Shown here piece by piece: positions 33,025 to 42,572 of a DNA stretch of 64,000 nucleotides; within the stretch, counting starts at the first letter, position 1; every line of letters starts with the position of its first letter. Position numbers and translations under genes: made by a program. This DNA is from Leptidea sinapis (lineage: Eukaryota > Arthropoda > Insecta > Lepidoptera > Pieridae), in assembly GCF_905404315.1 (NCBI RefSeq), contig NC_066287.1, positions 12,338,001 through 12,402,000 of the forward strand. Reading direction: 5' to 3'. The notes beneath the pieces were generated by a model. That model saw nothing but the letters and a program-made list of their open reading frames with translations, did not search any database and had not been told where the DNA came from.

Positions 33025-33127
33025 GCTTTTTTTTTATATTTTTTATATTTATATATTAAACTAACAACTTGTAATATTTGCAATATTTTTTTTTTCTTTG
33101 TTTCAGTATTTATAGCAAGCCTAGGTA

Positions 33128-33195
33128 GTGACGATTCAAAAGCGCTTAGTTATAGCGTAATTCAATAAACTTTATTTGACTTTCACTTTTAATGT
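33128..33195 (+). repeat. Retroelement 3' tail, pair with 44,733-44,800
   Basis: gattcaaaagcgcttagtta, attcaataaactttatttga and ctttcac match gattcaaaagagcttatttt, attgaataaa and gactttgactt at 44,733-44,800 in order. Such AATAAA plus tttgactt tails are usual for 5'-truncated Jockey-like LINEs. Confidence 0.45.
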
Positions 33196-33199
33196 ATTT

Positions 33200-34383
33200 A
33201 TTGATTTATAGGAAATAGGTACTTTATATTGCTTATAATTGAGGGATTAAAATTACATACAAAAACCATTTTTGGTTTTCGTAGATAGAAGTATGCATAA
33301 AATGTAGGTATGTAAAGCATATTAATAATTTTCTTATGATAATCAAATTCTGTAACAAAATCTTAGCTCTCATCTTTTCTCAATAAAATAAGCGATTAAC
33401 TTTTTACTGGACGGATGCAGGCAGCTCTAAACATAGGGCTGCGGTTTCAAAGAATGTTGCTCTAGGGACCGGCCCTCGACGAGGCAGCGCCCTTCCCCCT
33501 CCCGACCCCCCCCCTTTTCTCGGAAGGACATTTCAAATCATATTTCTTCCTTGCTGTCATCAACGCATTACCTTACATTAGTGTGGATTCTTGGATAATG
33601 AAAGAATAAAGAAGGTAGCTTTGACATCACGATGTGTCATAGCTTACAGGATTTGCTAAACTAAGCACAAATACCAATTTAAAAAAAAATAACAGTTAGT
33701 TATGGTGAGCCATATCTATATTAAGACATGTGGCTTGTGTTAAAACTGAAAACAACCGTTTTATTATTCCGATTGAAGGACTTGCAGCATCCTTGGTCAT
33801 GAAATAAATTAAAAATAAATAAACTGAAAACAGAGGTATTGAAACACTTACAAACACAGTATAAAGTGTTTTTTAATAGTGAGTGAGTGAACAGTTAAGA
33901 GTGATTCTTAAAATATTTAAAAGTTTAGTAAATGTGATAAGTTTATTTGTCTTTCTAAATAAGATAGCCAATGTTCATTATTAAACATTACTATGACTCG
34001 ATGAATAATAGATAAAAATATTTGTATATTATATCTGACCATTCATTTTGGGCCCAAAACAGGCAAAAGTGGCGGCCAAAGAAAAAAAACATTTTCAAAT
34101 TATTAAGAACATTGTCCTTATCATTTGTTTACTATCACACCAAAATAGTGGTACTGATACTTTAGTTATAAGATATTTAGGTTTTATCATTCTCCCACAT
34201 TTTCCAAACATACAAATATATTACAAATGTGAACATTTTTTTTCTATTACCTATTAACACATACAATATTGACTTTTCGTCCGGTCAATTTAGACATTCG
34301 GAGTTACATAAAGTCCCAATAAGCTGAAAATCAGTGAAATTGGTCAAAACATAATTATAAACAATATTTAAATGTTCCCCATC
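33200..34383. other. Gene-free interval with a C-rich patch
   Basis: AT-rich sequence broken by a C-rich patch at 33,470-33,525, with a run of nine C. No gene or named repeat. Confidence 0.5.
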
Positions 34384-34580
34384 ATTCCCGTGTATATATG
34401 AAAAGAATAGGGGAGTCCCAGGCCCATGGGTGTCGTAAGAGGCGACTAAGGGCTTTTTAGAAGTGGGAGAGTCACGCTGCCGTCTTTTGACGTCAGCACA
34501 ATCGGGCCAGACTCGTCCGGGTTAATTACCACACTCGCACAGAATACCGGCGTGAAGTAGCGGCCTAGTGTAGCGGACCG

Positions 34581-36839
34581 GTGGCCATCCCCCCCCTCCA
34601 CCTGAATATGACAGCGGAACTAAAAAAGATTTTACCCCAGGAGGGTACCGGCTCTACCAGAGTTGGAGAATCCCTCCCCGGGCACTCTAGCTCGGGCTGC
34701 CCTTCGTATTCTGGGGAGGGCACAGAACCGCGCATGACCAATGACAAACGAGGCAGTATCACCACGGAACCCCTCTCCACTCTCAACGTGGACTTTTGCA
34801 ATATCAGGGGAATTCACTCCAATTTAAACGCCGTCCACCACCACCTTGAGACGGCGCAGCCGGCCTTGTGTTTCCTTACTGAGACGCAGATATCTCGACC
34901 TAGCGATACGCCATATTTAACGTACCCTGGGTACAAAATTGAGCACAATTTTTTGCCTCATGCCGGGGTATGTGTGTACGTTAGGGAGGATATCTGCTGT
35001 CGCCGTCTCGGCAATTTTGAGGGTAGGGACCTGTCCACTCTCTGGTTCCGCGTAGATTTAGAGGACCGCGTCCGCATCTATGCGTGTGTCTACAGGTCCC
35101 ATAGGGGTAACACAGAAACCGATCATCTCATGGGCTGCGTTCAAGCGGCAATTGACGACGTACTTGCACAGATCCCCTCCGCTGAAATCGTAGTCTTGGG
35201 TGATTTCAACGGGCACAATGCCGAATGGCTTGGATCACGTACCACAGACTACGCAGGGCGATCTGTGCATAATTTTGCATTGGCGTATGGTCTGTCCCAA
35301 TTGGTTGAGTCGCCAACGCGGCTCCCGGATGTGGATAGCCACATGCCGTCCTTATTGGATCTTCTGCTGACTACACATCCCGATGGTTACCAGGTCTTTG
35401 TCGACGCCCCTCTCGGAACGTCCGACCATTGCCTGGTCAGGAGTGTAGTGCCTATCCGACGCCAACGTCGCAGACCACCATCGACCCGCCGCGTTTGGCA
35501 CTACAACTCAGCAGATTGGGATAGGATGCGTTCCTTTTTTGCATCCTACCCTTGGGGCAGGGTTTGTTTCCCTTCGGATGATCCTAGTGCCTGCGCCGTT
35601 GCAGTAGCCAATGTGATACTACAGGGTATGGATATTTTTATACCAAACTCTGTAGTACCCATCGGTGGCAGATCACAGCCCTGGTTCGATGCGTCTGTTA
35701 AAGCAGCATCTGACTGCAAAAAACAGGCGTATCGAACTTGGGTTGCGGCGCTGGGCACAAAGGATCCGAACTGCACAGTTCTTAAGAGGACATACAACCG
35801 TGCCTCCAGATTTTTTAAGCGGCAAATCGCCCGTGCAAAGTCAAAACACGTCGTCAAAATCGACGAGCAGCTTTCCAGTTACCCGACCGGAACACGCAAG
35901 TTCTGGTCGTTGTCGAAAGCTGCTCTTGGTAACTTCAGCCAGCCGTCCATGCTGCCGTTGCACATGAGGAATGACACCCTGGCCCATACGGCAAAAGAGA
36001 AAGCCGATCTCTTGTGCACTCTTTTCGCCTCCAACTCGACTCTTGACGACAACGGAAAAATACCGCCGACCATCCCGCGGTGTCAGAGCTCTATGCCTGA
36101 AGTACAGTTCAGACAGAAAACTGTTAGGCGAGCTCTGTTTTCGTTGGACGTCAGGAAGTCAAGCGGGCCGGATGGCATTTCTCCAATCGTGCTTAGGACG
36201 TGTGCCCCTGAGTTGACGCCGGTGCTGACGCGTTTATTCCGGCACTCTTATTCTAAAGGCGTAGTCCCTGACTCATGGAAGTCTGCCCTTGTCCATCCGA
36301 TCCAAAAAAAAGGAGACAGTTCGGATCCGGCAAACTACAGGCCTATTGCTATTACCTCCATGCTCTCCAAAATCATGGAGAGCATAATTAGCCGCCAGCT
36401 CTTGGTATACCTAGAGGGTCACCAGTTGATCAACGACCGACAATACGGCTTTCGACATGGTCGGTCGGCAGGTGATCTTCTGGTATACCTGACACATAGA
36501 TGGGCTGCGGCTATTGAAAGCAAGGGGGAAGGCCTGGCAGTTAGCCTGGATATAGCGAAGGCCTTTGATCGTGTATGGCACAAGGCGCTCCTCTCCAAAC
36601 TTCCATCATTTGGGCTTCCCGAGAGCTTGTGCAAGTGGACCTCCAGCTTCCTCACTGGGCGCAGCATACAGGTCGTTGTCGACGGACATTGCTCGAACCC
36701 GAAGCCCGTGAATGCTGGAGTGCCCCAAGGCTGTGTACTATCTCCTACGCTGTTTCTTCTGCATATCAATGATATGTTGGACACCGCCAACATTCATTGC
36801 TATGCAGATGGTCTCTCTCGGGAAATCGTCGACCAGTGA
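34581..36839 (+). pseudogene. LINE endonuclease-reverse transcriptase, 752 codons, active site damaged
   Basis: In a live element this protein nicks target DNA and copies the element RNA in place. Endonuclease boxes: NIRGIHSN (74-81), TETQ with the catalytic Glu at 101, GDFNGHNAEW (197-206), SDH (271-273). RT boxes: NYRPIAITSMLSKIMES, QYGFRHGRSAGD, motif A SLDIAKAFDRVWH (Asp 657), motif B NAGVPQGCVLSP. Motif C should be YADD but reads YADG at 741-744, because 12 codons present in the 40.8-kb copy are missing. The second catalytic Asp is therefore gone, and a stop follows 13 codons after YAD. The start at 34,581 is the first ATG of the frame and may not be the native one. Confidence 0.9.
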
Positions 36840-37577
36840 CGGGAGAAACTTGGGTCTTCTATCGAGTCCTCTCTTGAGAAGGTCGCGGAATGGGGAAAAT
36901 TTAACCTTGTCCAATTTAACCCCCAGAAGACTCAAGTTTGCGCGTTTACCACTAAAAAAACTCCATTTGTCGTATCACCGCTCTTCGACAACACTTCCGT
37001 CAAAGCCTCGCCTAGTATCGGAATACTGGGTCTCGAAATCTCGAGCGATTGCCAATTTCGTGGTCATCTGGAAGGCAAAGCCAAATTGGCTTCAAAGAAA
37101 CTGGGCGTCATTAATAGAGCACGGCAATACTTCAAGCCGGCCCACATACTAGCGCTCTACAAAGCGCAGGTCCGGCCACACATGGAGTATTGCTGTCATC
37201 TCTGGTCTGGCGCACCCCAGTATCAGCTCGATCCATTTGACCGCGTGCAACGCAGAGCAGCTCGAATTGTCGGGGACCCAGTGCTCTGTGAACGGCTGGA
37301 TCACTTGGCGTTGCGTAGAGACGTCGCTTCATTGTGTGTCTTCTACCGCATTTATCACGGGGCGTGTTCCGAAGAGCTGTTTAACCTGATTCCTGCCGCC
37401 GAATTCCACCTTCGCACGACACGCCACAAGTTAGGATATCATCCTCACCATCTGGATGTGTGGCGGTCCTCCACAGGGCGGTTTTCAAGGAGCTTTTTTA
37501 CACGTACTACAAAGCTGTGGAATGATCTTCCTTGTGCGGTGTCCGGGACGATACGACATGGGTACCTTCAAAAATAG
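36840..37577 (+). pseudogene. C-terminal part of the family A LINE protein
   Basis: This continues the family A protein in shifted frames: SSIESSLEKVAEWGKFNLVQ, then TSVKASPSIGILGLEISSDC, then an open run to 37,577. The open run reads KLGVINRARQYFKPAHILAL, HMEYCCHLWSGAPQ, RIVGDPVLCERLDHLALRRD and the FHLRTTRHKLGYHPHHLDVW region. A frameshift near 37,545 moves the end out of phase. The same segments are seen in the copies at 8,312, 39,694, 60,679 and 63,249. Confidence 0.85.
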
Positions 37578-37702
37578 TGTGTACACTTTTCTAAAAGGCC
37601 GGCAACGCTCCTGTGATTCCTCTGAGCAAGAAAATGTGATCGGAGGTGATCACTTATCATCAGGTGACACGTGCGCTCGCTTGTCCTCTCTTCTATAGAA
37701 AA

Positions 37703-38600
37703 AGTCTTCACGTTCTAAAAATATACACAATTTATGATATACATAACTTAGTTTATAAAAATAACATTTACATTAAGTTATATCTTATGTAAAATGATGA
37801 TTATATAGGAATGTTAAGGTAAATAAAGAGGATTTATAATTAATATTATAAAGTATATATACAGTCATCGATAATACATCATCGTTCCGCAATCTTAAAT
37901 CCAATAGAGTTATATGACTTCAGTGTAACTTTTTAGGGTTCCGTGCCAGCACGGTGACTATCGGAAACCTATTACTTAGGTTGGGTTGCACCAACTAGCT
38001 TTAACAAAAACAAACATGTTAAAGTACCGGTTAAGCAAAAAATTTGTTGCACATTTTGAAAATTTTTAGATGACGTTATAACTTTAACTGTTAACTGTAA
38101 CCGTTCTATCTACGCTAGTGAAAGATTGTGTTAATTTAAAAATAGCTAAATAGCGACCTGTCAAAAGTTTCAAAAAGACCTGTCAAAATATTCGATATTG
38201 ACTAAAAACTTCACTTATTAACTTTAACTATGCCGGAATACGATAGTGCAAAACATTTCGTAGTCTATGTTCAACATTACTAGTCAGCGTTACTGATCAA
38301 GTTAAATTTGACTATAACCTGAACTATAACAGCTACTATGATGCAACCCAACCTAACACTTTGTCGTCCGGCTGTCTGTCTGTCAGTTGCCTGTATCTGA
38401 TAAGCCTGTGATTCCGAATCAGTGGTATCATTAAGAAATTTATTTAGGTTATGGTACCTTTACCGCATAAACGTCTTTTAACAGTTCTTTTGTATTTCGT
38501 AACACATTTGTTTTGAAAATTTTCTGGGATCATGTTGTAATATAACTTGTCCGCTTAGGTATGGCACAGGGGCTCCTGTTTCTGGCAATTAAATGGGATC
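37703..38600. other. Gene-free interval
   Basis: AT-rich, with no gene. At 38,490-38,530 the words atttcgtaacaca and ctgggat-atgttgta recur near 46,714-46,755, a minor dispersed repeat. Confidence 0.45.
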
Positions 38601-38639
38601 TTCTTCGATGGGTCATCACTTAGATGGGTCCATTTGCGT

Positions 38640-38720
38640 GCAATGTTGGCCAGTCATTCCAGAAGTTCAGAACACTCCTGGGATGTTCACAGACTTCTAA
38701 GAGCGATCTCGTATTCACAA
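38640..38720 (+). repeat. Dispersed repeat R4, copy 3
   Basis: attccagaagttcagaacact and cacagacttctaagagcga match the reverse complement of 20,860-20,920. About 80 bp can be aligned. Confidence 0.45.
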
Positions 38721-38869
38721 CGATTATGCCCGTTAGTTGGCCACCCCTGAACATTTCATGAGGGATCATTTCATTCTCTACGTTTAGGACTGTCCGTAAC
38801 GCCGATTGTGAAAAGGTTTATTTAGTGATGTGTGACCCGCTTGGATGTCCACCCTGATACGGATATCGT

Positions 38870-39693
38870 ATCAAAACGATAAGTTAAAGACTTAGATAAT
38901 TTATAGTAGATAGAGTCTCTTGCTGCTAGACAACCGATGATAACAGGCCAGGTTTATTAGTTGAGTGTGCATGACGAGCTATGTCTTACACTCGCGATTC
39001 GTATGTCACTTCGTGTTATGGTGCGTGCATTGCTCAAGATAGATATACAATATCTACAACTTAGAAGGTTTCACATGAGTGTAGGTTTCGTTTTTTTAAA
39101 CTCTCAAAGGTCCGTGTTTTTAATAGAATTTCAAATCACTCCAAATTCTAATAGAATTTATCAATAAATTTACTATTTTAAAATTAACATTTTACCAGAT
39201 AAAGCGTTACGCGAGGTTAGCGTGACGGCAAATTTTTATTCAGAGTCAAATAAATGATGTGAACAGCGTGCATAAAGAAGTATTCACTTCAACTAGTTTA
39301 AAACAATCCAATGTTATGGGCCTCTGTTGCCCCAATATAGAAATTTATAATAATTATTATTTTGTTGAACATAACTTTACTGCTATCTAATATTTCGTTT
39401 CATTTCCCATGAAACAGTTCTGTATTGGACGCACGTAGTAACATTCCACTTTGTGTGTACGTTATAGTTATTGAGTCGGTCAACACAGCGGTACGGGTTT
39501 ATATAGCAGGCATTCAGCACGTGTAGCGCTTATGATGACATATCTTTGAACTTTATTTACTTGTTGTTGTTTCATGTTTTAACACAATAAATAAATTAGC
39601 TTTTAAGATTCTTTCTGTAAATGATTAATAGTATAAAGAAATAAAAAATAATAAAAATAAAATCAAAATCACTTCACTTTTTCATTTTTCTCC
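38870..39693. other. Gene-free interval with a shared repeat piece
   Basis: The stretch 38,918-39,010 shares words with 17,535-17,594 (aacaggccaggtttatta) and 29,553-29,580 (gtcttacactcgcgat). The rest is AT-rich and unassigned. Confidence 0.4.
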
Positions 39694-39755
39694 ACTTCAT
39701 TTTTTTTATGGAATGCGAGGACAAACGAGCGCACTGGTCACCTGTTGTTAAGTGA

Positions 39756-40297
39756 TCACCGCCGCCCACAATCTCTTGCAACACTCTGGGAATCACAAGA
39801 GCGTTGCCAGCCTTTAAGGAAGGTGTACGCGCTTTTTTTGAAGGTACCCATGTTGTATCGTCCCGGAAACACCGCACAAGGAAGTTCATTCCACAGCTTT
39901 GTAGTACGTGGAAGAAAGCTCCTTGAAAACCACACTGTGGAGGACCGCCACACATCCAGATGGTGGAGATGATATCCTAACTTGTGGCGTGTCGTGCGAA
40001 GGTGGAATTCAGCGGCAGGAATCAGGTTAAACAGCTCTTCGGAACACTCCCCGTGATAAATGCGGTAGAAGACACACAATGAAGCGACGTCTCTACGCAA
40101 CGCCAAGTGATCCAGCCGTTCACAGAGCACTGGGTCCCCGACAATTCGAGCTGCTCTGCGTTGCACGCGGTTAAATGGATCGAGCTAATACTGGGGTGCG
40201 CCAGACCAGAGATGACAGCAATACTCCATGTGTGGCCGGACCTGCGCTTTGTAGAGCGGTAGAATGTGGGCCGGCTTGAAGTATTGCTGTGCTTTAT
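39756..40297 (-). pseudogene. LINE family A C-terminal region
   Basis: The frame from 40,166 to 39,756 is open for 136 codons: RIVGDPVLCERLDHLALRRD, then the FYRIYHGECSEELFNLIPAA region, then NELPCAVFPGRYNMGTFKKS. It carries the C-terminal region of the LINE protein, whose role is not established. The frame ends in the 3' tail. The upstream part (40,170-40,297) has single-base frame breaks. Confidence 0.8.
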
Positions 40298-40492
40298 TAA
40301 TGACGCCTAGTTCAATTAAAAGCATTGTGAATATTTGAAAATTATTTTGATGTATTTGGTGTTGTTTGTCCAGAAAAATGTCGTGTATGTTCCATTACTT
40401 GTATTGTTATTATAGTATAATAATATTAAGTAGAATTAAGTGAACTAAGTAATGTATGAAGGATTTATAATAATTTATAATGACGCCCAGTT
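40298..40492. mobile_element. Nested 165-bp insertion with 15-bp target duplication
   Basis: taatgacgcctagtt at 40,298-40,312 and taatgacgcccagtt at 40,478-40,492 flank 165 bp that is absent from the homologous LINE copies at 8,312 and 34,384. Those have the site once. The insert is AT-rich, has no ORF and no inverted ends, and ends in an AT-rich tract. A 15-bp duplication points to target-primed retrotransposition of a short element, possibly a heavily truncated LINE. Confidence 0.8.
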
Positions 40493-40753
40493 TCTTTGAA
40501 GCCAATTTGGCTTTGCCTTCCAGATGGCCACGAAGTCGGCAATCGCTCGAGATTTCGAGACCCAGTATTCCGATACTAGGCGAGGCTTTAACGGAAGTGT
40601 TGTCGAAAAGCGGTGATACGACAAATGGGGTTTTTTTTTAGTGGTAAACGCGCAAACTTGAGTCTTCTGGGGGTTAAATTGGACAAGGTTCAATTTACCC
40701 CATTCCGCGATCTTCTCAAGAGAGGACTCGATAGAAGACCCAAGTTTCTCCCG

Positions 40754-41632
40754 TCACTGGTCGACGACTTCCCGAAAGAGACCTGCATAGCCCGTGTATA
40801 CGGCATCACCAGTGCTGTCGTCTGCATAGCAAAGAATGTTGGAGGTGTCCAACATATCATTGATATGCAGAAGAAACAGCGTAGGAGATAGTACACAGCC
40901 TTGGGGCACTCCAGCATTCACGGGCTTCGGGTTCGAGCAATGTCCGTCGACAACGACCTGTAGGCTGCGCCCAGTGAGGAAGCTGGAGGTCCACTTGCAC
41001 AAGTTCTCGGGAACCCCAAATGATGGAAGTTTAGAGAGGAGCGCACTGTGCCATACACGATCAAAGGCCGCAGCCCAGCTATGTGTTAGATATACCAGAA
41101 GATCACCTACTGACCGACCATGTCGAAAGCCGTATTGTCGGTCGTTGATCAACTGGTGACCCTCTAGGTATACCAAGAGCTGACGGCTAATTATGCTCTC
41201 CATGACTTTGGAGAGCAGGGAGGTAATAGCAATAGGCCTGTAGTTTGCCGGATTCGAACTGTTTCCTTTTTTTTGGATCGGATGGACAAGGGCTGACTTC
41301 CATGAGTCAGCGACTACGCCTTTGGAATAAGAGTGCCGGAATAAACGCGTTAGCACCGGCGTCAACTCAGGGGCACACGTTCTAAGCACGATTGGAGAAA
41401 TGCCATCCGGCCCGCTCGACTTCCTGACGTCCAACGAAAACAGAGCTCGCCTAACAGTTTTCTGTCTGAACTGTACTTCAGGCATAGAGCTCTGACACCG
41501 CGGGATGGTCGGCGGTATTTTTCCGTTGTCGTCAAGCGTTGAGTTGGAGGCGAAAAGAGCGCACAGGAAATCGGCTTTCTCAATCCCAAATTCGTTCTCT
41601 GCACCCTCGATAACCTCAGATTCAATATCCAT
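40754..41632 (-). pseudogene. LINE RT domain, 292 codons, motif A deleted
   Basis: The reverse-strand frame starts inside the minisatellite (MDIESEVIEGAENEFGIE) and fuses in frame to the LINE at KADFLCALFASNSTL. RT boxes follow: LDVRKSSGPDGISP, NYRPIAITSLLSK, QYGFRHGRSVGD, then a jump from THSWAA to AFDRVWH. That jump loses 17 codons including the motif A Asp. Motif B NAGVPQGCVLSP and a complete CYADDSTGD (motif C) come next. The fused start has no meaning for the element itself. The missing Asp makes the RT dead. Confidence 0.85.
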
Positions 41633-41880
41633 ATTGTTGGAATCATGAATTTACGCGGCGGCCATCTTGGATTTAAAACAATATCCCAAATACGTTCTCC
41701 GCACCTTCAAGAACCTCGGATGCGATATCCATATTGTTGAAATCATAAATTTGCGCGGCGGCTTATATTGGAATTCGAAAATGATCCCAAATTCATTCTC
41801 TGCACCCTCATGAACCTGGGATACGATATCCATAATGTTGAAATTGTAATTTTGCGAGGCAGCCATCTTGGATATTTAAC
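41584..41880. repeat. Minisatellite, ~100-bp unit, three copies
   Basis: Units start tcccaaat at 41,584, 41,684 and 41,785 (periods 100 and 101). Conserved inner words are gatatccata-tgttg, gcg-ggcggc and ccatcttgga. The array ends near 41,880. On the reverse strand a unit reads protein-like (MDIVSQVHEGAENEFGI), but the period is not a constant multiple of three. One edge joins the LINE at 41,583. Confidence 0.85.
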
Positions 41881-41988
41881 AAAAAACCTGTACGATACAA
41901 GGCTAGTAGGGAAGATGTTCTACTTACTAGCGTTCAATAGTCCTCTATCAATAGGATATTATAACAGCTGATAATTGAAGCCAAATGA

Positions 41989-42135
41989 TATCGATAATCT
42001 ATCGATATTTTCGATACACAGGTATACTTTATTATAATTGAACCTAAATATTCATGTTATATCGATAGCCCTATACATATTATAGATGATTTCCGGCTTA
42101 TAATAAATCATATATCGATAACCAAAGTATCGATA
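41989..42135. promoter_or_regulatory. Cluster of five TATCGATA palindromes
   Basis: Exact TATCGATA occurs at 41,989, 42,000, 42,060, 42,113 and 42,128, with a further tcgata half site at 42,011. I noticed the same word only once elsewhere in the window (6,649). In Drosophila this is the DRE site bound by DREF and BEAF-32 at housekeeping promoters and domain boundaries. That it acts so here is inference. No gene start can be proven next to it; an ATG at 42,172 opens only a short frame that runs into a repeat. Confidence 0.6.
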
Positions 42136-42209
42136 GTTCGACAACAGCAACCAGCACGCACGACGCAAAATGAAATTTTATTATTTACGCAATAAGTACC
42201 TTATCTATA

Positions 42210-42572
42210 CTAATCTATACTATAATATTATAAAGCTGCAGTGTTTGTTTGTTTGTTTGTTTGTTTGAACGCGCTAATCTCTGGTACTACTGGTCCGATT
42301 TGAATGATTCTTTCAGTGTTGGGTAGTCCATTTATCGAGGAAGGCTATAGACTATGTTTTTTTTTTTCAAAATTAGGGATTCGTACTAAAATTGCTATTT
42401 TGTAACACAAGGTGTAAAATCGAAAACCTATTTTTGCGTGCGCTGCAAAAACTATTGACAATAGAACAAAATGATGTACAGGCTATAATATAGGCAATAT
42501 TTTATTACTTATAAAACTATCACGTGAATTATACTTTATATGGCAAAACAACGTTTACCGGGTTAGCTACTA
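42210..42572 (-). repeat. H-type dispersed repeat with (GTTT)n
   Basis: A (GTTT)n tract (42,243-42,268) is followed by gaacgcgctaatctctggta, ggtccgatttgaatgattct and the rest of the sequence shared with 18,943-19,247. It ends accgggttagct. The left flank tactataatattataaag is also typical of this family. It lies just downstream of the TATCGATA cluster and may separate it from whatever it once served. Confidence 0.75.

Larger units (their letters stand above)
34384..37702 (+). mobile_element. Near full-length LINE, family A
   Basis: The best retroelement in the window. It has a GC-richer 5' region with the insect LINE word gtgtcgtaagaggcgactaa, a long EN-RT ORF, a C-terminal region out of frame with it, and the 3' tail ending near tctatagaaaaag. 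It has no RNase H, no LTR and no separate gag ORF. It belongs with Jockey/CR1-like non-LTR elements; a finer clade call is not possible by eye. Base composition is visibly richer in GC than the flanks. Seven or more truncated relatives are scattered through the window. Confidence 0.9.
39694..41583 (-). mobile_element. 5'-truncated LINE family A, reverse, with nested insertion
   Basis: A reverse-strand copy running from mid-ORF (near 41,580) to the poly(A) end, seen as a T run at 39,699-39,708. It is interrupted by a 165-bp insertion at 40,313-40,477. At its 5' end it meets a minisatellite without a visible target duplication. It is closely similar to the copy at 34,384, with scattered substitutions. 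It lacks the endonuclease. Confidence 0.9.

Noticed and set aside
34565..34817. Antisense ORFs over the LINE endonuclease.
   Set aside because: They are shadows of the GC-rich LINE coding strand, as are similar ones at 35,546-35,857 and 36,419-36,793.
41584..41880. A CRISPR-like array.
   Set aside because: Units are contiguous 100-bp repeats without unique spacers, in a eukaryotic setting; it is a minisatellite.
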